Shown here one piece after another: positions 52,010 to 60,802 of a stretch of DNA of 64,000 bases. Both the position numbers and the translations under genes were made by a program. Location of the stretch: contig NZ_JAQQTF010000004.1 in the NCBI RefSeq assembly GCF_028561275.1, positions 124,001 through 188,000 of the forward strand, read 5' to 3'. The stretch comes from Aureisphaera galaxeae. GTDB lineage: Bacteria > Bacteroidota > Bacteroidia > Flavobacteriales > Flavobacteriaceae. Each line of letters begins with the position of its first letter. The first letter of the stretch is position 1. The notes under the pieces were generated by a model, which was not told where the DNA came from, did no database searches, and was given only the letters and a program-made list of their open reading frames with translations.

Positions 52010-52546
52010 TTAACTAACGTGCTCATTTTCTGATTGATTTATTGATGATTGTGATTCTTCTTCTTGTTCTTGTTCGTCTTCGTTGATTTTGATGAATTGA
52101 ATACTCAACGGGTACTTATATAATTGTCCTTTATTGGCATGGAGCGTTCCTTGGATCACACAGTACAGTTCGAATACGAATACTCCGAACAGTAATACAG
52201 CTACTACTAGGAACAATACGAGGTAACTGGATAAATTCTCTACATTACGAATGGTAATGTCGTGAACGTGATCGTCTATTACTTCTACCAGACCAGTGAA
52301 ATCCGACGCGAAAATCACGAAAAAGGGAAGGCAAACGATACCAATAGCCAAAGAATATAGGAGGATACTTAATTGAAAATTGATGGCCTGCCTTCCATGT
52401 TCTCTTACGAAGGGCTTGTCCTTATTAGTGGTCCATAATAATAATGGAGCCAGAAAATTTCCAAAGGGAAATATGTATTTGGTAAAGGTGGACAGGTGCA
52501 TGGCTGCAGCTACATTTTTTTCGTTTTCGGTCGGAGTAGTTTCCAT
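52010..52546 (-). CDS. DUF4870 membrane protein
   Basis: A 178-residue protein with three hydrophobic segments (about 24-38, 54-80, 110-132). The DUF4870 signature is clear: AAMHLSTFTKYIFPFGNFLAPLLLW, then REHGRQAINFQLSILLYSLA. A polar C-terminal tail (NEDEQEQEEESQSSINQSEN) faces the cytosol. It heads the unit DUF4870, 51-residue gene, PadR, PspC, GIN. Function unknown. Confidence 0.9.
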   Translation of the reverse strand: METTPTENEKNVAAAMHLSTFTKYIFPFGNFLAPLLLWTTNKDKPFVREHGRQAINFQLSILLYSLAIGIVCLPFFVIFASDFTGLVEVIDDHVHDITIRNVENLSSYLVLFLVVAVLLFGVFVFELYCVIQGTLHANKGQLYKYPLSIQFIKINEDEQEQEEESQSSINQSENEHVS

Positions 52547-52679
52547 TGTCTATTATTTTCTTATGCAAATATATGTCTAAAATCAGGTATTATGTTACGC
52601 ATAGTACTAAATATTAACATTATTTTAACAAATTAAAATACTTAAACCCTTGAAAAACAAGGGATGTTAATAAGGAAGT

Positions 52680-52687
52680 TATTTTTG
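52680..52687 (+). promoter_or_regulatory. Bacteroidota-type -7 box for the DUF4442 gene
   Basis: TATTTTTG matches TAnnTTTG. It lies inside the longest possible frame, which supports initiation at ATG 52736 instead of 52664. No -33 TTG at the usual spacing. A small hairpin CCCTTG-AAAAA-CAAGGG (52647-52663) lies upstream. Confidence 0.4.
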
Positions 52688-52735
52688 TTTCCTTTCCACG
52701 GAATAAAGGAATATCTTCGTGAAAAGCCTTTGTTT

Positions 52736-53191
52736 ATGCCACTAAAACCATCACAGATCAATAAATTCACCATGTTTAAACTGCCTTCGGCTTACTTTGC
52801 CGGAGTTCGGGCCAAGGAGATTTCAGAGGCCCATTGTGTTACTTCGGTAAAGCATAAGTGGATCAACCAGAATCCATTCAAATCCATGTTTTGGGCGGTG
52901 CAGGGAATGGCGGCCGAACTAAGTACGGGTGCCTTAGTCATGTCCTATATACGAGAAAACAAAGCGCGGGTGTCTATGTTGGTGGCCAATAACAAGGCGA
53001 CCTTTTCGAAAAAAGCGAAGGGACGGATTACCTTTTTGTGCGAAGATGGACTGAAAATAAAAGAGGCTATCGAAAAAACCGTGGAAACAGGAGAAGGGGT
53101 TACCTGCTGGATGAAAGCCGTTGGGAAGGACCGAGATGGTGATATCGTTTCCGAGTTTGAATTTGAATGGACCGTGAAGCGGAAATCGTAA
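52736..53191 (+). CDS. DUF4442 hotdog-fold protein
   Basis: A 151-residue protein starting MPLKPSQINKFTMFKLPSAY; a longer frame from 52664 would be interrupted by a likely promoter box. The DUF4442 (hotdog/thioesterase-like) pattern is visible: FAGVRAKEISEAHCVTSVKH, KWINQNPFKSMFWAVQGMAA, ELSTGALVMSYI. Family members resemble acyl-CoA thioesterases, so an acyl-thioester-related role is likely but unproven. A separate 158-residue gene follows after 34 bases. Confidence 0.85.
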   Translation: MPLKPSQINKFTMFKLPSAYFAGVRAKEISEAHCVTSVKHKWINQNPFKSMFWAVQGMAAELSTGALVMSYIRENKARVSMLVANNKATFSKKAKGRITFLCEDGLKIKEAIEKTVETGEGVTCWMKAVGKDRDGDIVSEFEFEWTVKRKS

Positions 53192-53225
53192 CTTTGTCTA
53201 TGCTAACCAATTCAAAAACAGCAAA

Positions 53226-53702
53226 ATGAATATCCAATCCATCAAAGAGAAACTTCAGGCCTCCTCAATTTTTCATTCCGAGGGAGAAATTGCAAACAAC
53301 CCAAGTGTTGTAGGGTACGAAAAGAAATTCAAATGGAGCTGGATGGCCACCCAGTTAAATACCTTCATTGTCGCCACCGATTATGGAAGCCAAGAAATAA
53401 ATGAATCGATCATTGAAAGTCACCTATCCCAATCTTTTGCTTTTGCAAAGAACAACTACAAAGGCTGGCCCAGAGGGCTGCAATCTGGGGTAGGGGTGAT
53501 ATCCGTGCTCATTTCGAGTAATCTTACCGAAGGAGCCAAAGAATATTGCCGAAAGCTAAAATCCGGTAAGAAATGGGCGGGATTCTCTATTCCTGTAGTT
53601 GTTGATGCTGGAACCCAAGAGGTTTTCGAATTCGAAAAGTATCCCATGTGGGGTAGAATCTATTACCCACATTTCAGGAAATTGATTAATGGGTTGAAGT
53701 AA
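53226..53702 (+). CDS. Uncharacterised soluble protein
   Basis: A 158-residue protein (MNIQSIKEKLQASSIFHSEG, SWMATQLNTFIVATDYGSQE, LSQSFAFAKNNYKGWPRGLQ) with no signal peptide or membrane segment. Central strands (GVGVISVLISSNLTEGAKEY) and GFSIPVVVDAGTQEVFEFEK suggest an alpha-beta fold. No family is recognised. It lies 34 bases after the DUF4442 gene, so the two could be co-transcribed. Confidence 0.7.
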   Translation: MNIQSIKEKLQASSIFHSEGEIANNPSVVGYEKKFKWSWMATQLNTFIVATDYGSQEINESIIESHLSQSFAFAKNNYKGWPRGLQSGVGVISVLISSNLTEGAKEYCRKLKSGKKWAGFSIPVVVDAGTQEVFEFEKYPMWGRIYYPHFRKLINGLK

Positions 53703-53779
53703 TTACAACAACCTATAAATTCTAGGAATTCCTATCTTGATAGTATATCCTTTATTAGGAGCGGGAAGCGGTTTCTTAT

Positions 53780-54166
53780 ATGAGAAAAGTACTACTTATT
53801 GCAATTACAGTCATAGCCATAGCTTATTGTTTTCGTTTCGGCTACATCTTAACTGCTTATTCCCATGGAGGACAACTTATAGGAATTCCCTTTGCCGCCG
53901 TTATCTTTTTTCTTTCCCTTGTTTATTTTGTGGATACTAGAGAGATGGTTCGTAGAAGGTTGTTCAACCTTGCTTTTATTATCTTTATGGTATTGGCGGG
54001 GTTTAGCCTAACGATTGAGTTTATCAGAAAAGCAAAGGAGAATTACTTTGAATTTCTCTACCATGACGGGGGCTGGGTAAATAAATTCTTATTGGGCTGG
54101 ATAGCCATCGGCATTGTCATATTCTTTGTTAATGAGCGTATGTATAAGAAATCCATTCAACAATAA
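53780..54166 (+). CDS. Uncharacterised four-pass membrane protein
   Basis: A 128-residue protein dominated by hydrophobic segments at about 5-22, 33-48, 61-79 and 101-118, separated by short charged loops (DTREMVRRRLF; RKAKENYFEFLYHDGGWVNK). Start MRKVLLIAITVIAIAYCFRF. No family is recognised, and the gene stands alone with 77 and 93 bases of flanking noncoding DNA. Confidence 0.65.
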   Translation: MRKVLLIAITVIAIAYCFRFGYILTAYSHGGQLIGIPFAAVIFFLSLVYFVDTREMVRRRLFNLAFIIFMVLAGFSLTIEFIRKAKENYFEFLYHDGGWVNKFLLGWIAIGIVIFFVNERMYKKSIQQ

Positions 54167-54259
54167 ATGACCCATCCAATAATATGGCCCCTAGTTGTAA
54201 CTAAGCGAATGATAATACTACCAATAAGTGTTTCTAATCTTAAAAAATAGCACAGCAAC

Positions 54260-55057
54260 ATGACAGCACACGAAATAGACTACGTCATCTATGGCGAAGA
54301 AATGCAATATGTAGAAATAGAACTGGATCCCAACGAAGGGGTCGTGGCCGAAGCCGGAAGCTTTATGATGATGGATAGCGGCATACAAATGGAAACCATC
54401 TTTGGAGATGGATCCAAAAAAGACTCCAGCCTTATGGGCAAGATATTTGGGGCTGGAAAACGATTGTTAACTGGGGAAAGCCTATTTATGACGGCCTTTT
54501 ACAATACCGGAATGGGGAAGAAGCGGGTAAGTTTTGCCTCGCCCTATCCTGGTAAGATCATAGCCATAGACCTTTCTAAATTTGGTGGCAAGTTTGTCTG
54601 CCAAAAAGATGCATTCCTATGTGCCGCTAAAGGCGTGTCCGTAGGAATTGAATTCTCCAAGAAACTAGGTCGAGGACTGTTTGGTGGCGAAGGCTTTATT
54701 ATGCAGAAGCTGGAAGGGGACGGAATGGCCTTTGTACATGCTGGTGGAACTACCGCTGTAAAGGAATTGGCTGCAGGAGAAACCTTGAAGGTAGATACGG
54801 GGTGTATCATAGGGTTCGATCAAACCGTAGATTACGACATAGAATTCGTGGGTGGAATTAAAAATACCCTTTTTGGCGGGGAAGGTCTGTTCTTTGCCAC
54901 ACTAACCGGGCCTGGTACGGTGTATGTGCAGTCGCTACCATTTAGTAGACTAGCAAAAAGAGTGTGGGCAGCGGCGCCTAGAGGGGGCGGAAAGGATAAA
55001 GGAGAAGGGAGCATCTTAGGTGGTTTGGGCGATCTCTTGGACGGGGATAATTTTTAA
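54260..55057 (+). CDS. TIGR00266/AIM24-family protein
   Basis: A 265-residue protein of the AIM24 (DUF124, TIGR00266) family: DPNEGVVAEAGSFMMMDSGI, FFATLTGPGTVYVQSLPFSR and SLFMTAFYNTGMGKKRVSFA. The fold is a trimeric beta-barrel seen in bacterial and mitochondrial members. A Gly-rich tail (AAPRGGGKDKGEGSILGGLG) closes it. No signal peptide. The biochemical function is unknown in bacteria. The gene is apparently monocistronic. Confidence 0.93.
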   Translation: MTAHEIDYVIYGEEMQYVEIELDPNEGVVAEAGSFMMMDSGIQMETIFGDGSKKDSSLMGKIFGAGKRLLTGESLFMTAFYNTGMGKKRVSFASPYPGKIIAIDLSKFGGKFVCQKDAFLCAAKGVSVGIEFSKKLGRGLFGGEGFIMQKLEGDGMAFVHAGGTTAVKELAAGETLKVDTGCIIGFDQTVDYDIEFVGGIKNTLFGGEGLFFATLTGPGTVYVQSLPFSRLAKRVWAAAPRGGGKDKGEGSILGGLGDLLDGDNF

Positions 55058-55186
55058 CCATTCTTTAACGTAGGAATTTTCTAGAGTGGGAAATTCGTTT
55101 GATTTTTTTTAGTTATATTTAAACATCAAATTTTAAATCTCACGCTTATTTAAAACAACTACGTAACCTAACTCTAATTAAGTACT

Positions 55187-55384
55187 ATGGCTAGAGCAAT
55201 GTTCGATTACACCAAAGCCGTCCTCAAAAAAGTTAGCTTTGATGTAAATCTGTTCTGCAAGGAGTTGAAAAAAGCGATGAAACGACTTCTCCCCCATGAA
55301 ATTGAGGAGTTGAAAATTTGGGTTAACTCCCTCATCCAGCAGAACCCCCAATTAAATCAATGTTTAATTTACCTAAAAGAATAA
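55187..55384 (+). CDS. Small helical protein (65 residues)
   Basis: A 65-residue cytosolic protein (MARAMFDYTKAVLKKVSFDV; NLFCKELKKAMKRLLPHEIE; ELKIWVNSLIQQNPQLNQCL) predicted to be helical, with two Cys. A terminator follows at once (55386-55412), and the upstream gap is AT-rich with no obvious -7 box. The size and pattern look conserved in flavobacteria, but I do not recognise a family. Function unknown. Confidence 0.75.
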   Translation: MARAMFDYTKAVLKKVSFDVNLFCKELKKAMKRLLPHEIEELKIWVNSLIQQNPQLNQCLIYLKE

Positions 55385-55385
55385 A

Positions 55386-55412
55386 AGAAAGGCCTCCGAC
55401 AGGAGGCCTTCT
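55386..55412. terminator. Bidirectional terminator between the 65-residue gene and oxyR
   Basis: AAGGCCTCC (55389-55397), loop GACA, GGAGGCCTT (55402-55410), flanked by A- and T-rich runs usable in both directions. It sits just after both convergent stop codons. Confidence 0.9.
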
Positions 55413-56348
55413 TTATTTTACAGGACTTATGATCTTCACGTCCTGAAAACGAATGGCTCCGCGCACTATGCCCGAAACCACGTCATACAGGGCATTTATA
55501 ATTTGCATTTTCAATTCGCTTTTATTGTAGATAAGGCTTACTTCCCTAGCCGGGCTAGGTTCCTTAAAGTATCTTAGGTTTTTTTGTTGCCCTTCCGAAA
55601 TATCCAAAGTATGCAAGAACGGCAATAGGGTCATCCCCAATCCTTCGTGGGTAAGCTTTACCAAAGTCTCGAAACTCCCGCTTTCTAACTGGAATTTATC
55701 GTCCTTGGACAATTTTGAAGCTTTACACAGATTAATTACGCCATCCCTAAAGCAATGGCCATCCTCCAATAACAGGATATCGTCTATTTCCAGATCGGTA
55801 CTTTCAATCTTATCCTTGCCGTACAATCGATGGCTTTCGGGGATATATCCCACAAAAGGCTCATAATACAAGGCACGTTCCTTTATTTTGTCCTGATAGA
55901 GTGGCGTGGCGGCAATAGCCGCATCTAAATGTCCATCGAGGAGTTTGGCGATGATCTCATCGGTAGCCAATTCCTCAATCTTCAATTGCACTTTGGGATA
56001 GCGAACCGTAAAGGTCTTTAAAAACATGGGAAGTAGGGTAGGCATAATGGTGGGAATGATGCCCAGTTTAAATTCCCCGCCAATAAACCCCTTTTCTTGG
56101 TCTACGACATCTTGCATGCGTTCTGCTTCATTCACGATGCTTTTGGCCTGACTTACGATCTTCTGCCCCACAGCGGTTAATTCTATGGGTTTTTTGCTGC
56201 GATCGAAGATGAGAATATCCAGCTCTTCCTCCAATTTCTGTATCTGCATGCTCAATGTGGGCTGCGTAACAAAGGTCTTTTGCGCAGCCTTGGTGAAATT
56301 CTTGTGTTCGGCTACAGCCAACACATATTTAAGTTGCGTTATGGTCAT
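55413..56348 (-). CDS. oxyR: Hydrogen-peroxide sensor/activator OxyR (LysR family)
   Basis: A 311-residue LysR-type regulator with an N-terminal HTH (LKYVLAVAEHKNFTKAAQKT, FVTQPTLSMQIQKLEEELDI) and an effector domain. Its redox site is LLLEDGHCFRDGVINLCKAS, with Cys199 and Cys208, the positions and spacing of E. coli OxyR disulfide cysteines. That predicts peroxide sensing and activation of catalase, peroxidase and Dps genes. It is monocistronic, divergent from nothing nearby and separated from the DUF2141 gene by 138 bases. Confidence 0.94.
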   Translation of the reverse strand: MTITQLKYVLAVAEHKNFTKAAQKTFVTQPTLSMQIQKLEEELDILIFDRSKKPIELTAVGQKIVSQAKSIVNEAERMQDVVDQEKGFIGGEFKLGIIPTIMPTLLPMFLKTFTVRYPKVQLKIEELATDEIIAKLLDGHLDAAIAATPLYQDKIKERALYYEPFVGYIPESHRLYGKDKIESTDLEIDDILLLEDGHCFRDGVINLCKASKLSKDDKFQLESGSFETLVKLTHEGLGMTLLPFLHTLDISEGQQKNLRYFKEPSPAREVSLIYNKSELKMQIINALYDVVSGIVRGAIRFQDVKIISPVK

Positions 56349-56431
56349 GGTTGTTCGGTTTCTACAAAGATAGCAAAGAGTTATCGATGAAATCTATAGA
56401 GAGCCATAACGATTTAAGATATGTCTATAAC

Positions 56432-56463
56432 AAAAAACAACCCTGAACTAAGCAGGGTCGTTT
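56432..56463 (-). terminator. Terminator of the DUF2141 gene
   Basis: ACCCTG (56440-56445)/CAGGGT (56453-56458) with an outer AAC/GTT extension, followed on the minus strand by a run of T. It lies 24 bases after the stop at 56487. Confidence 0.8.
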
Positions 56464-56486
56464 AAGAGCAGGAGGGATGCAAAGAC

Positions 56487-56927
56487 TTACATTCTTATTT
56501 CTAAGGTTAGGGGAGCATCGGCTACTTCGAATTTAGCGTCGCTCCATTGTGGAGGACCAAAGTTCATAACGTTATTGGAAACACCGTACATTTCCTTAGG
56601 CATTCCGTTTGGTTCAAAGTCCATCTGTTTGTTGTCGTTTTTATCATGAAATAATGTGATGGCGTAAATTCCCGGTACCACGTTTGTAAAAGTTATCGTG
56701 GCCTTACCGTCTACGATGTCACTCTCCAATCCTTGCAAAGGTGCTGCTTTCATAAAGGTGTCCTCATCGTAAAGTCCAAAGATTACTTTTCCACCGGTAC
56801 TGGGTACAGGAACATTTACGGTAATAGAGGTTCCATTTCCATCTGTGTTTTCTGCAACGGCGTCGGATTGTGCATTTACAAATAAACTTGAAATGATAAG
56901 GGCGAATGTGGTCAAAATCGTTTTCAT
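56487..56927 (-). CDS. Exported DUF2141 protein
   Basis: A 146-residue protein from ATG 56925-56927 (MKTILTTFALIISSLFVNAQ, signal peptide); a longer frame adds 14 charged residues before it. The DUF2141 core is clear: GGKVIFGLYDEDTFMKAAPL, GIYAITLFHDKNDNKQMDFE and PNGMPKEMYGVSNNVMNFGP. These domains are Ig-like periplasmic modules; the role is unknown. It is monocistronic, with a terminator. Confidence 0.9.
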   Translation of the reverse strand: MKTILTTFALIISSLFVNAQSDAVAENTDGNGTSITVNVPVPSTGGKVIFGLYDEDTFMKAAPLQGLESDIVDGKATITFTNVVPGIYAITLFHDKNDNKQMDFEPNGMPKEMYGVSNNVMNFGPPQWSDAKFEVADAPLTLEIRM

Positions 56928-57039
56928 ATTGTCGTTTTTAAAGTGTTTGTTTTGAGTTTTACACTTCAAAAGTGAAAAGATTTACCACCTTAGGAAATAA
57001 AAAATAACCGAACTGTCAATTTTAGATTCCCAATTGTAA

Positions 57040-57474
57040 TTATGGAGTGCTTTTCTGAAATAAGGGAAGGTAACTTCTACTGTGCCAAAGCATTAAAAAC
57101 AGATTGCCCAATACCATCGCACTTGTAATAACAGGAGTTCCTCGCATGTGTAAGGAGGCCGAAACCAAGAATATGTTGAAGGTAACAGGAAAGGCCAGTA
57201 TGGGAGATAGTTTCTTTAGCCATGGTGTGATGAGGAGAAACCCAATAGCTATTTGATAGTACCCAATGAAGTTCCAATAAAAACCCGTTTGGTACATGCC
57301 TTCGAAAAAGAGACCAATGGGATTGTCTGTACCTATAGCGGTAAACTTAACTCCAGGTAACTTGCGAATGCCCGAAAGCACAAACCCTAATCCCAAGGAG
57401 ATTTTGGTCGCCCAATAGAGGAATACAAAAAGTCTATTGGCTTTAATGCGGTCTATGAATTGCAACATTCCCAT
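57040..57474 (-). CDS. DoxX-like membrane protein
   Basis: A 144-residue protein with four hydrophobic segments (about 20-37, 65-82, 88-106, 114-130) and the DoxX-like opening FVFLYWATKISLGLGFVLSG. DoxX-family proteins occur with quinone or redox membrane functions, though this member lacks further clues. Start MGMLQFIDRIKANR; an in-frame ATG two codons downstream is equally possible. It is a single gene. Confidence 0.75.
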   Translation of the reverse strand: MGMLQFIDRIKANRLFVFLYWATKISLGLGFVLSGIRKLPGVKFTAIGTDNPIGLFFEGMYQTGFYWNFIGYYQIAIGFLLITPWLKKLSPILAFPVTFNIFLVSASLHMRGTPVITSAMVLGNLFLMLWHSRSYLPLFQKSTP

Positions 57475-57541
57475 TGTTTATTCAACGAATTAGAAGCCAA
57501 AATGTAACGTCCATAATGAACTTCTGAAATTAGTCACTCTC

Positions 57542-58306
57542 CTAAAGGGAAGACTCATCCATGTCGAACCATTCCCTTAGATACATTCCGAATTCCGTCT
57601 CATCGAAAGTCTGTTCCTTCATCGTTACTCCGTCTTCCGTTATTTTCAATATAGTTCCCGAAAGGGTGATACGTCCTTTTGGTGTTGGGCGGGTAATGAG
57701 TTTTTTTTGTGTGAAATGCGAATCCGGGCTGGTTTGTTGGTAGTGACACATTCCTCCAAATTCCTGAAATGACCTTTCTTGCTTGGTGAAGATATATTCA
57801 GCAGATTTTGTTTCTCCCGTTATTTTCGAAACCTTTATATACCCATTTTCGTGATTTTCGAAGATGAAATCTCCCCTGGAATCAGATTGAACTTTGTTCA
57901 TTTCAAACTTCAAGGGTCGAAAGGCGAACTCTCCGAATCCTACATCGACTAGATACTCTATTTCATCTATGGTTACGATTATCGCCAAATGATCGTATTC
58001 TGCACCGAAGTCCTCTTTTTTGTCACTGTATACACGTGCGGAAATCATTTTCGCTTCAAATCCTATGGCGCGCAGTAAACGGTAAAACAGGCCATTCAGT
58101 TCATAACAAAAGCCACCTCGTCGTCTTTCCACTATTTTTCGATATATCCTATCTAAATCCAGAAGGATAGGGGTCTTATAGTGTATATCCAGATTCTCAA
58201 AGGGAACATTTAGAAGATGAGTCTCCTGTAGATGGGTAAGAACATCTAAGGTGGGTGCAATGTCACCTTCGTAATTAAAACGCTTTACGTAGTTTTCGAT
58301 GTTCAT
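57542..58306 (-). CDS. Arylamine N-acetyltransferase
   Basis: A 254-residue cytosolic enzyme using acetyl-CoA to acetylate arylamines or related substrates. The Cys-His-Asp triad is complete: RRRGGFCYELNGLF (Cys67), AEYDHLAIIV (His106) and YLVDVGFGEF (Asp121). Length is normal for bacterial NAT. It lies 16 bases downstream of the DUF58 gene, at the 3' end of the MoxR run, so it may be co-transcribed with it. Confidence 0.92.
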   Translation of the reverse strand: MNIENYVKRFNYEGDIAPTLDVLTHLQETHLLNVPFENLDIHYKTPILLDLDRIYRKIVERRRGGFCYELNGLFYRLLRAIGFEAKMISARVYSDKKEDFGAEYDHLAIIVTIDEIEYLVDVGFGEFAFRPLKFEMNKVQSDSRGDFIFENHENGYIKVSKITGETKSAEYIFTKQERSFQEFGGMCHYQQTSPDSHFTQKKLITRPTPKGRITLSGTILKITEDGVTMKEQTFDETEFGMYLREWFDMDESSL

Positions 58307-58322
58307 TTTGGTATGGAGGTCT

Positions 58323-59654
58323 TTATAATAAACCTCTTGCTTTTATCTCCAAGTATTTATTAATGGTATTTACAGTCAGGTCTTCTGGAGAAGTAAGAAT
58401 GGAATAGATCCCGTATTTTTTCAATTGGTTCACGATTAGTCGTTTCTCAAAGGCGAATTTTTCGGCAATCACCTTATCATACACTTGTCGTAGTGTTTCA
58501 GCTGGTTGTTCTACCAATTTGGTAAGCTCTGTATTCTTAAAGAAAATAACCACGAGCAAATGGTTTTTGGCCAGTGCCTTTAGGTAGGGTAGCTGTCTTT
58601 CCAATCCGTCCATGGTTTCAAAATTGGTATATAACAGCAACAGACTTCTGTGGGTAATATGTTGTTTGATGTGGGTGTAGAGACGACCAAAATCAGTTTC
58701 AAAAAAATCGGTTTTCACATTGTAAAGCGATTCCAAGATCATCTGCATCTGATGGCTTCGTCTATCGGACACCACTACATTCTCTACCTTTTTGGAAAAA
58801 GAAAGCATCCCTGCTTTATCGTGTTTCCGCAGTACAATATTGCTAATCACTAGAGAAGAGTTAATCGCATAATCCAATAAACTTAGACCATTAAAGGGCA
58901 TTTTCATGGATCGACCTTTGTCGATAAGGCAGTAAATGGGTTGTGATTTCTCGTCCTGGAACATATTTACCATCAGACTGTTTTTCTTGGCTGTGGCTTT
59001 CCAGTTAATGGTTCTAAGATCGTCCCCGATTACATAATCCTTGATTTGCTCAAATTCCATGCTGTGGCCTACCCGTCGTACTTTTTTAAGTCCGATTTCA
59101 TGGGAATTCCGATTCACATTGATGAGTTCGAAGCGCTTCAATTGCTTAAAACTAGGATAGGTTTTAACCATGGCGTTGGCATCGAACCGAAATCTTTTGG
59201 CTACAAAGCCCAGTCTCGAGATCGCATAGACATTCAAGGCACCAAAATGATATTCCCCACGATCATTTGGGGTAAGGCTGTATTGGAGCGTCATGGTATC
59301 CCTAGGGGCAATGCTCGTTTTCATGTTGAAATCCCGCTTCTGAAACTGTATAGGGACCTCGTCAATAATCTCGCAAAAAATCCGCGAAGGATAATTATTC
59401 TGAAGCTCAATAGAAATGGTATTAGGATCTCCGTTGGAGAACTTCTCGGGCAGCACGCGGGAAGCCTCGATTCTATTTTTCCCTACAAAGATAAAGAGCA
59501 TGTCGATAAAGAAAACAAGCAGCAAGGCCAAAATGGTAAGTTGCGCGATTCCAAAAAGAATGGGGACGAAATAACTGAGTATAAAAAGCACGACCACGCC
59601 AGCATTGGCGAAGAAAAATATAGGTCGTATGTAGAGTGATTTAAAGAAATTCAA
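58323..59654 (-). CDS. DUF58 protein with VWA-like domain
   Basis: A 443-residue protein with two N-terminal membrane segments (about 10-57), a beta-rich segment (GDPNTISIELQNNYPSRIFC), and the DUF58 core GDDLRTINWKATAKKNSLMV, which leads to a VWA-like MIDAS sequence IDKGRSMKMPFNGLSLLDYA. Such proteins associate with MoxR ATPases and are thought to assist folding or assembly of periplasmic enzymes. It lies 12 bases after the MoxR gene. Confidence 0.93.
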   Translation of the reverse strand: MNFFKSLYIRPIFFFANAGVVVLFILSYFVPILFGIAQLTILALLLVFFIDMLFIFVGKNRIEASRVLPEKFSNGDPNTISIELQNNYPSRIFCEIIDEVPIQFQKRDFNMKTSIAPRDTMTLQYSLTPNDRGEYHFGALNVYAISRLGFVAKRFRFDANAMVKTYPSFKQLKRFELINVNRNSHEIGLKKVRRVGHSMEFEQIKDYVIGDDLRTINWKATAKKNSLMVNMFQDEKSQPIYCLIDKGRSMKMPFNGLSLLDYAINSSLVISNIVLRKHDKAGMLSFSKKVENVVVSDRRSHQMQMILESLYNVKTDFFETDFGRLYTHIKQHITHRSLLLLYTNFETMDGLERQLPYLKALAKNHLLVVIFFKNTELTKLVEQPAETLRQVYDKVIAEKFAFEKRLIVNQLKKYGIYSILTSPEDLTVNTINKYLEIKARGLL

Positions 59655-59666
59655 TCTGGTATGCTT

Positions 59667-60800
59667 TTATCTTGGTATTTCGGTGACTTCGATAATTTGT
59701 TTTATGATGTTATCGCTGGTTAATCCTTCCATTTCACGTTCCGGCGTAACAATCACACGGTGATGTAATACCGGTACGGCGGCTTTTTTAATGTCTTCTG
59801 GGGTTACGAAATCCCTTCCGTTCATAGCGGCGAATGCCTTACTTGACTTAAGAATCGCAATGGAAGCCCTAGGCGAAGCTCCTAGATATAGAAACTGATT
59901 GTTACGTGTTGCTACAATGATTTGCGCGATGTACGAAAGCAGGTTCTTTTCAATATAAATTTTAGAAACCAGTTCTTGATACCTTGCGATCTGATCGGCG
60001 GTTAAAAAGGAATTGATCGATTCGGTCTTAGCGCCACCTTCCAAACTATGCTCACGATTCAATATCTCTATTTCCTCTTCCAGGTTGGGATAGGAGACAT
60101 TAATCTTGAATAGGAAACGGTCTAATTGTGCCTCCGGTAGACGATAGGTTCCTTCCTGTTCCACGGGGTTTTGGGTAGCCAATACCATGAAAGGTGGATC
60201 TAGGTCGTATTGCTCTCCGTCCATGGTGATTTGCCGTTCTTCCATCACTTCAAAAAGGGCCGCTTGGGTTTTGGCAGGAGCACGGTTAATCTCATCGATA
60301 AGAATCATATTCGAGAAAATAGGTCCTTTCTTGAATTCGAATTCAGAATTCTTAAGGTTGAAAACCGAAGTTCCTAAGATATCACTGGGCATTAAATCTG
60401 GCGTAAACTGAATTCTACTGAATCCAACGGAAGCCGTTTTGGCCAATAGTTTGGCAGATACTGTCTTCGCAATACCCGGAACCCCTTCAATAAGGGAATG
60501 TCCTTTGGCCAATAGGGAAGCAATGAGCATATCGATCATATCGTTTTGACCTACAATCACTTTTCCTATTTCGTCGCGAATACGCTGTACATTGCTTCTT
60601 AGCTCGGTTAAATCCAATCGGCTTTTAAACTCCAAATCGGCACCCACGTTCGCGGCTGGAGCGGGAACTTCTGGAGCAGAAGGGATATCGGGAACCGGAG
60701 TGGCTTGTTCGGCCCCTGTAACTTCTTGCGCCGACTCTTGGGGAGTCTGTGATGGTTGTACCGATTCGTTCTGCGGTGTGGGTTCTTTGTGTTCTTCCAT
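59667..60800 (-). CDS. MoxR-family AAA+ ATPase
   Basis: A 377-residue ATPase. An unusual Pro/Gln-rich N-terminal extension (residues 1-60) precedes the AAA+ core: Walker A GVPGIAKTVSAK, Walker B LIDEINRAPAKTQAALFEVM, sensor region VLATQNPVEQEGTYRLPEAQ. MoxR ATPases act as chaperone-like remodelers with DUF58 partners. It is followed by DUF58 and preceded, with a 2-base gap, by DUF4350. Confidence 0.95.
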   Translation of the reverse strand: MEEHKEPTPQNESVQPSQTPQESAQEVTGAEQATPVPDIPSAPEVPAPAANVGADLEFKSRLDLTELRSNVQRIRDEIGKVIVGQNDMIDMLIASLLAKGHSLIEGVPGIAKTVSAKLLAKTASVGFSRIQFTPDLMPSDILGTSVFNLKNSEFEFKKGPIFSNMILIDEINRAPAKTQAALFEVMEERQITMDGEQYDLDPPFMVLATQNPVEQEGTYRLPEAQLDRFLFKINVSYPNLEEEIEILNREHSLEGGAKTESINSFLTADQIARYQELVSKIYIEKNLLSYIAQIIVATRNNQFLYLGASPRASIAILKSSKAFAAMNGRDFVTPEDIKKAAVPVLHHRVIVTPEREMEGLTSDNIIKQIIEVTEIPR

Positions 60801-60802
60801 AA

